This document shows positions 6,561-6,808 of a DNA stretch of 6,808 nucleotides, piece after piece; the stretch's first letter is position 1, and every line of letters begins with the position of its first letter. Source of the DNA: Candidatus Zixiibacteriota bacterium (GTDB lineage: Bacteria > Zixibacteria > MSB-5A5 > GN15 > PGXB01). Below the pieces are notes generated by a model. That model did no database searches and was not told where the DNA came from. It saw only the letters and a program-made list of their open reading frames with translations. Made by a program: the position numbers and the translations under genes. The stretch spans positions 1 through 6,808 of the forward strand of contig QNAH01000151.1 of the NCBI GenBank assembly GCA_003641425.1. Direction: 5' to 3'.

Positions 6561-6808
6561 ATGATATCGACCACGGAACTTAAACGGCTGACCGGTGCTG
6601 CAAAGGCTATTGCTATCAGTGCCGGACAGATATTACTGAAAAAAAGTAAAAAACGGCATCGGGTGATGCTTAAAGGACGGGTTGATCTGGTGACCGATGC
6701 CGATCTGGCCTCGGAGAAATATATTGTCGGCGAAATAACAAAAAAATTCCCGAATCACTCGATTCTTGCCGAGGAGGAAGCCGCCCGGGATAATCACTCC
6801 GATTACAG
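6561..6808 (+). CDS. Inositol-monophosphatase-family phosphatase, N-terminal part (3' end outside window)
   Basis: The frame opens with ATG at 6561, 2 bases after the exporter stop (TAA-GT-ATG), and stays open to the window edge, giving 82 full codons of a protein that usually has about 260. Residues 38-48 read KGRVDLVTDAD, matching the family's K-G-x-x-D-L-V-T-x-x-D segment. Residues 63-73 (FPNHSILAEEE) match the FP-H-x-hydrophobic-x-x-E-E element, whose Glu residues bind catalytic Mg2+ or Li+; Glu71 should correspond to Glu70 of human IMPA1. Members hydrolyse inositol 1-phosphate, fructose 1,6-bisphosphate, histidinol phosphate or 3'-phosphoadenosine 5'-phosphate. The substrate-deciding C-terminal half is missing here, so it cannot be named more precisely than a SuhB-like or CysQ-like relative. 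Placement at the end of the exporter operon suggests co-transcription. Confidence 0.88.
   Translation, partial: MISTTELKRLTGAAKAIAISAGQILLKKSKKRHRVMLKGRVDLVTDADLASEKYIVGEITKKFPNHSILAEEEAARDNHSDY

Overview
The window reads as ordinary bacterial chromosome, densely coding and entirely on the + strand, at roughly 50% G+C. It holds the 3' end of an electron transfer flavoprotein beta subunit gene, a long secreted protein I do not recognise, the two halves of a heterodimeric ABC exporter, and the 5' end of an inositol-monophosphatase-family gene. There is no tRNA, rRNA, CRISPR array, insertion sequence or phage signal.

The taxon cannot be fixed from this sequence. None of the four visible or alternative start regions carries a strong Shine-Dalgarno sequence. 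The EtfB resembles those of anaerobes and deep-branching environmental bacteria. Together these would fit a member of the Fibrobacterota-Chlorobiota-Bacteroidota (FCB) side of the tree, such as Zixibacteria or a relative, but this is a low-confidence inference.

Layout: (1) Bases 1-632 are the last 209 codons of etfB, closed by a textbook intrinsic terminator at 652-686. (2) Bases 695-723 form a near-perfect sigma70-type promoter whose predicted start site falls on or next to the ATG at 731, so the downstream mRNA is probably leaderless. (3) Bases 731-2950 encode a 739-residue exported protein with a signal peptide, an N-terminal alpha/beta region, a charged helical middle, beta-rich segments and a C-terminal glutamine-amidotransferase-like alpha/beta domain without an obvious catalytic cysteine. 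(4) After a 51-base gap, 3002-4759 and 4762-6558 encode two ABC half-transporters. Their nucleotide-binding motifs are complementary: one has Asp instead of the catalytic Glu, and its partner has a deviant signature motif. That is the pattern of a heterodimer with one consensus and one degenerate ATP site. (5) From 6561 to the end runs the N-terminus of an inositol-monophosphatase-like phosphatase.

The last four genes are co-directional with no strong terminator between them, and the last three are separated by only 2 bases (TAA-NT-ATG), so at least those three, and probably all four, form one operon. The strongest points for follow-up are the leaderless promoter, the unrecognised exported protein and its linkage to an exporter. 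I do not see evidence strong enough to call a new biological system.
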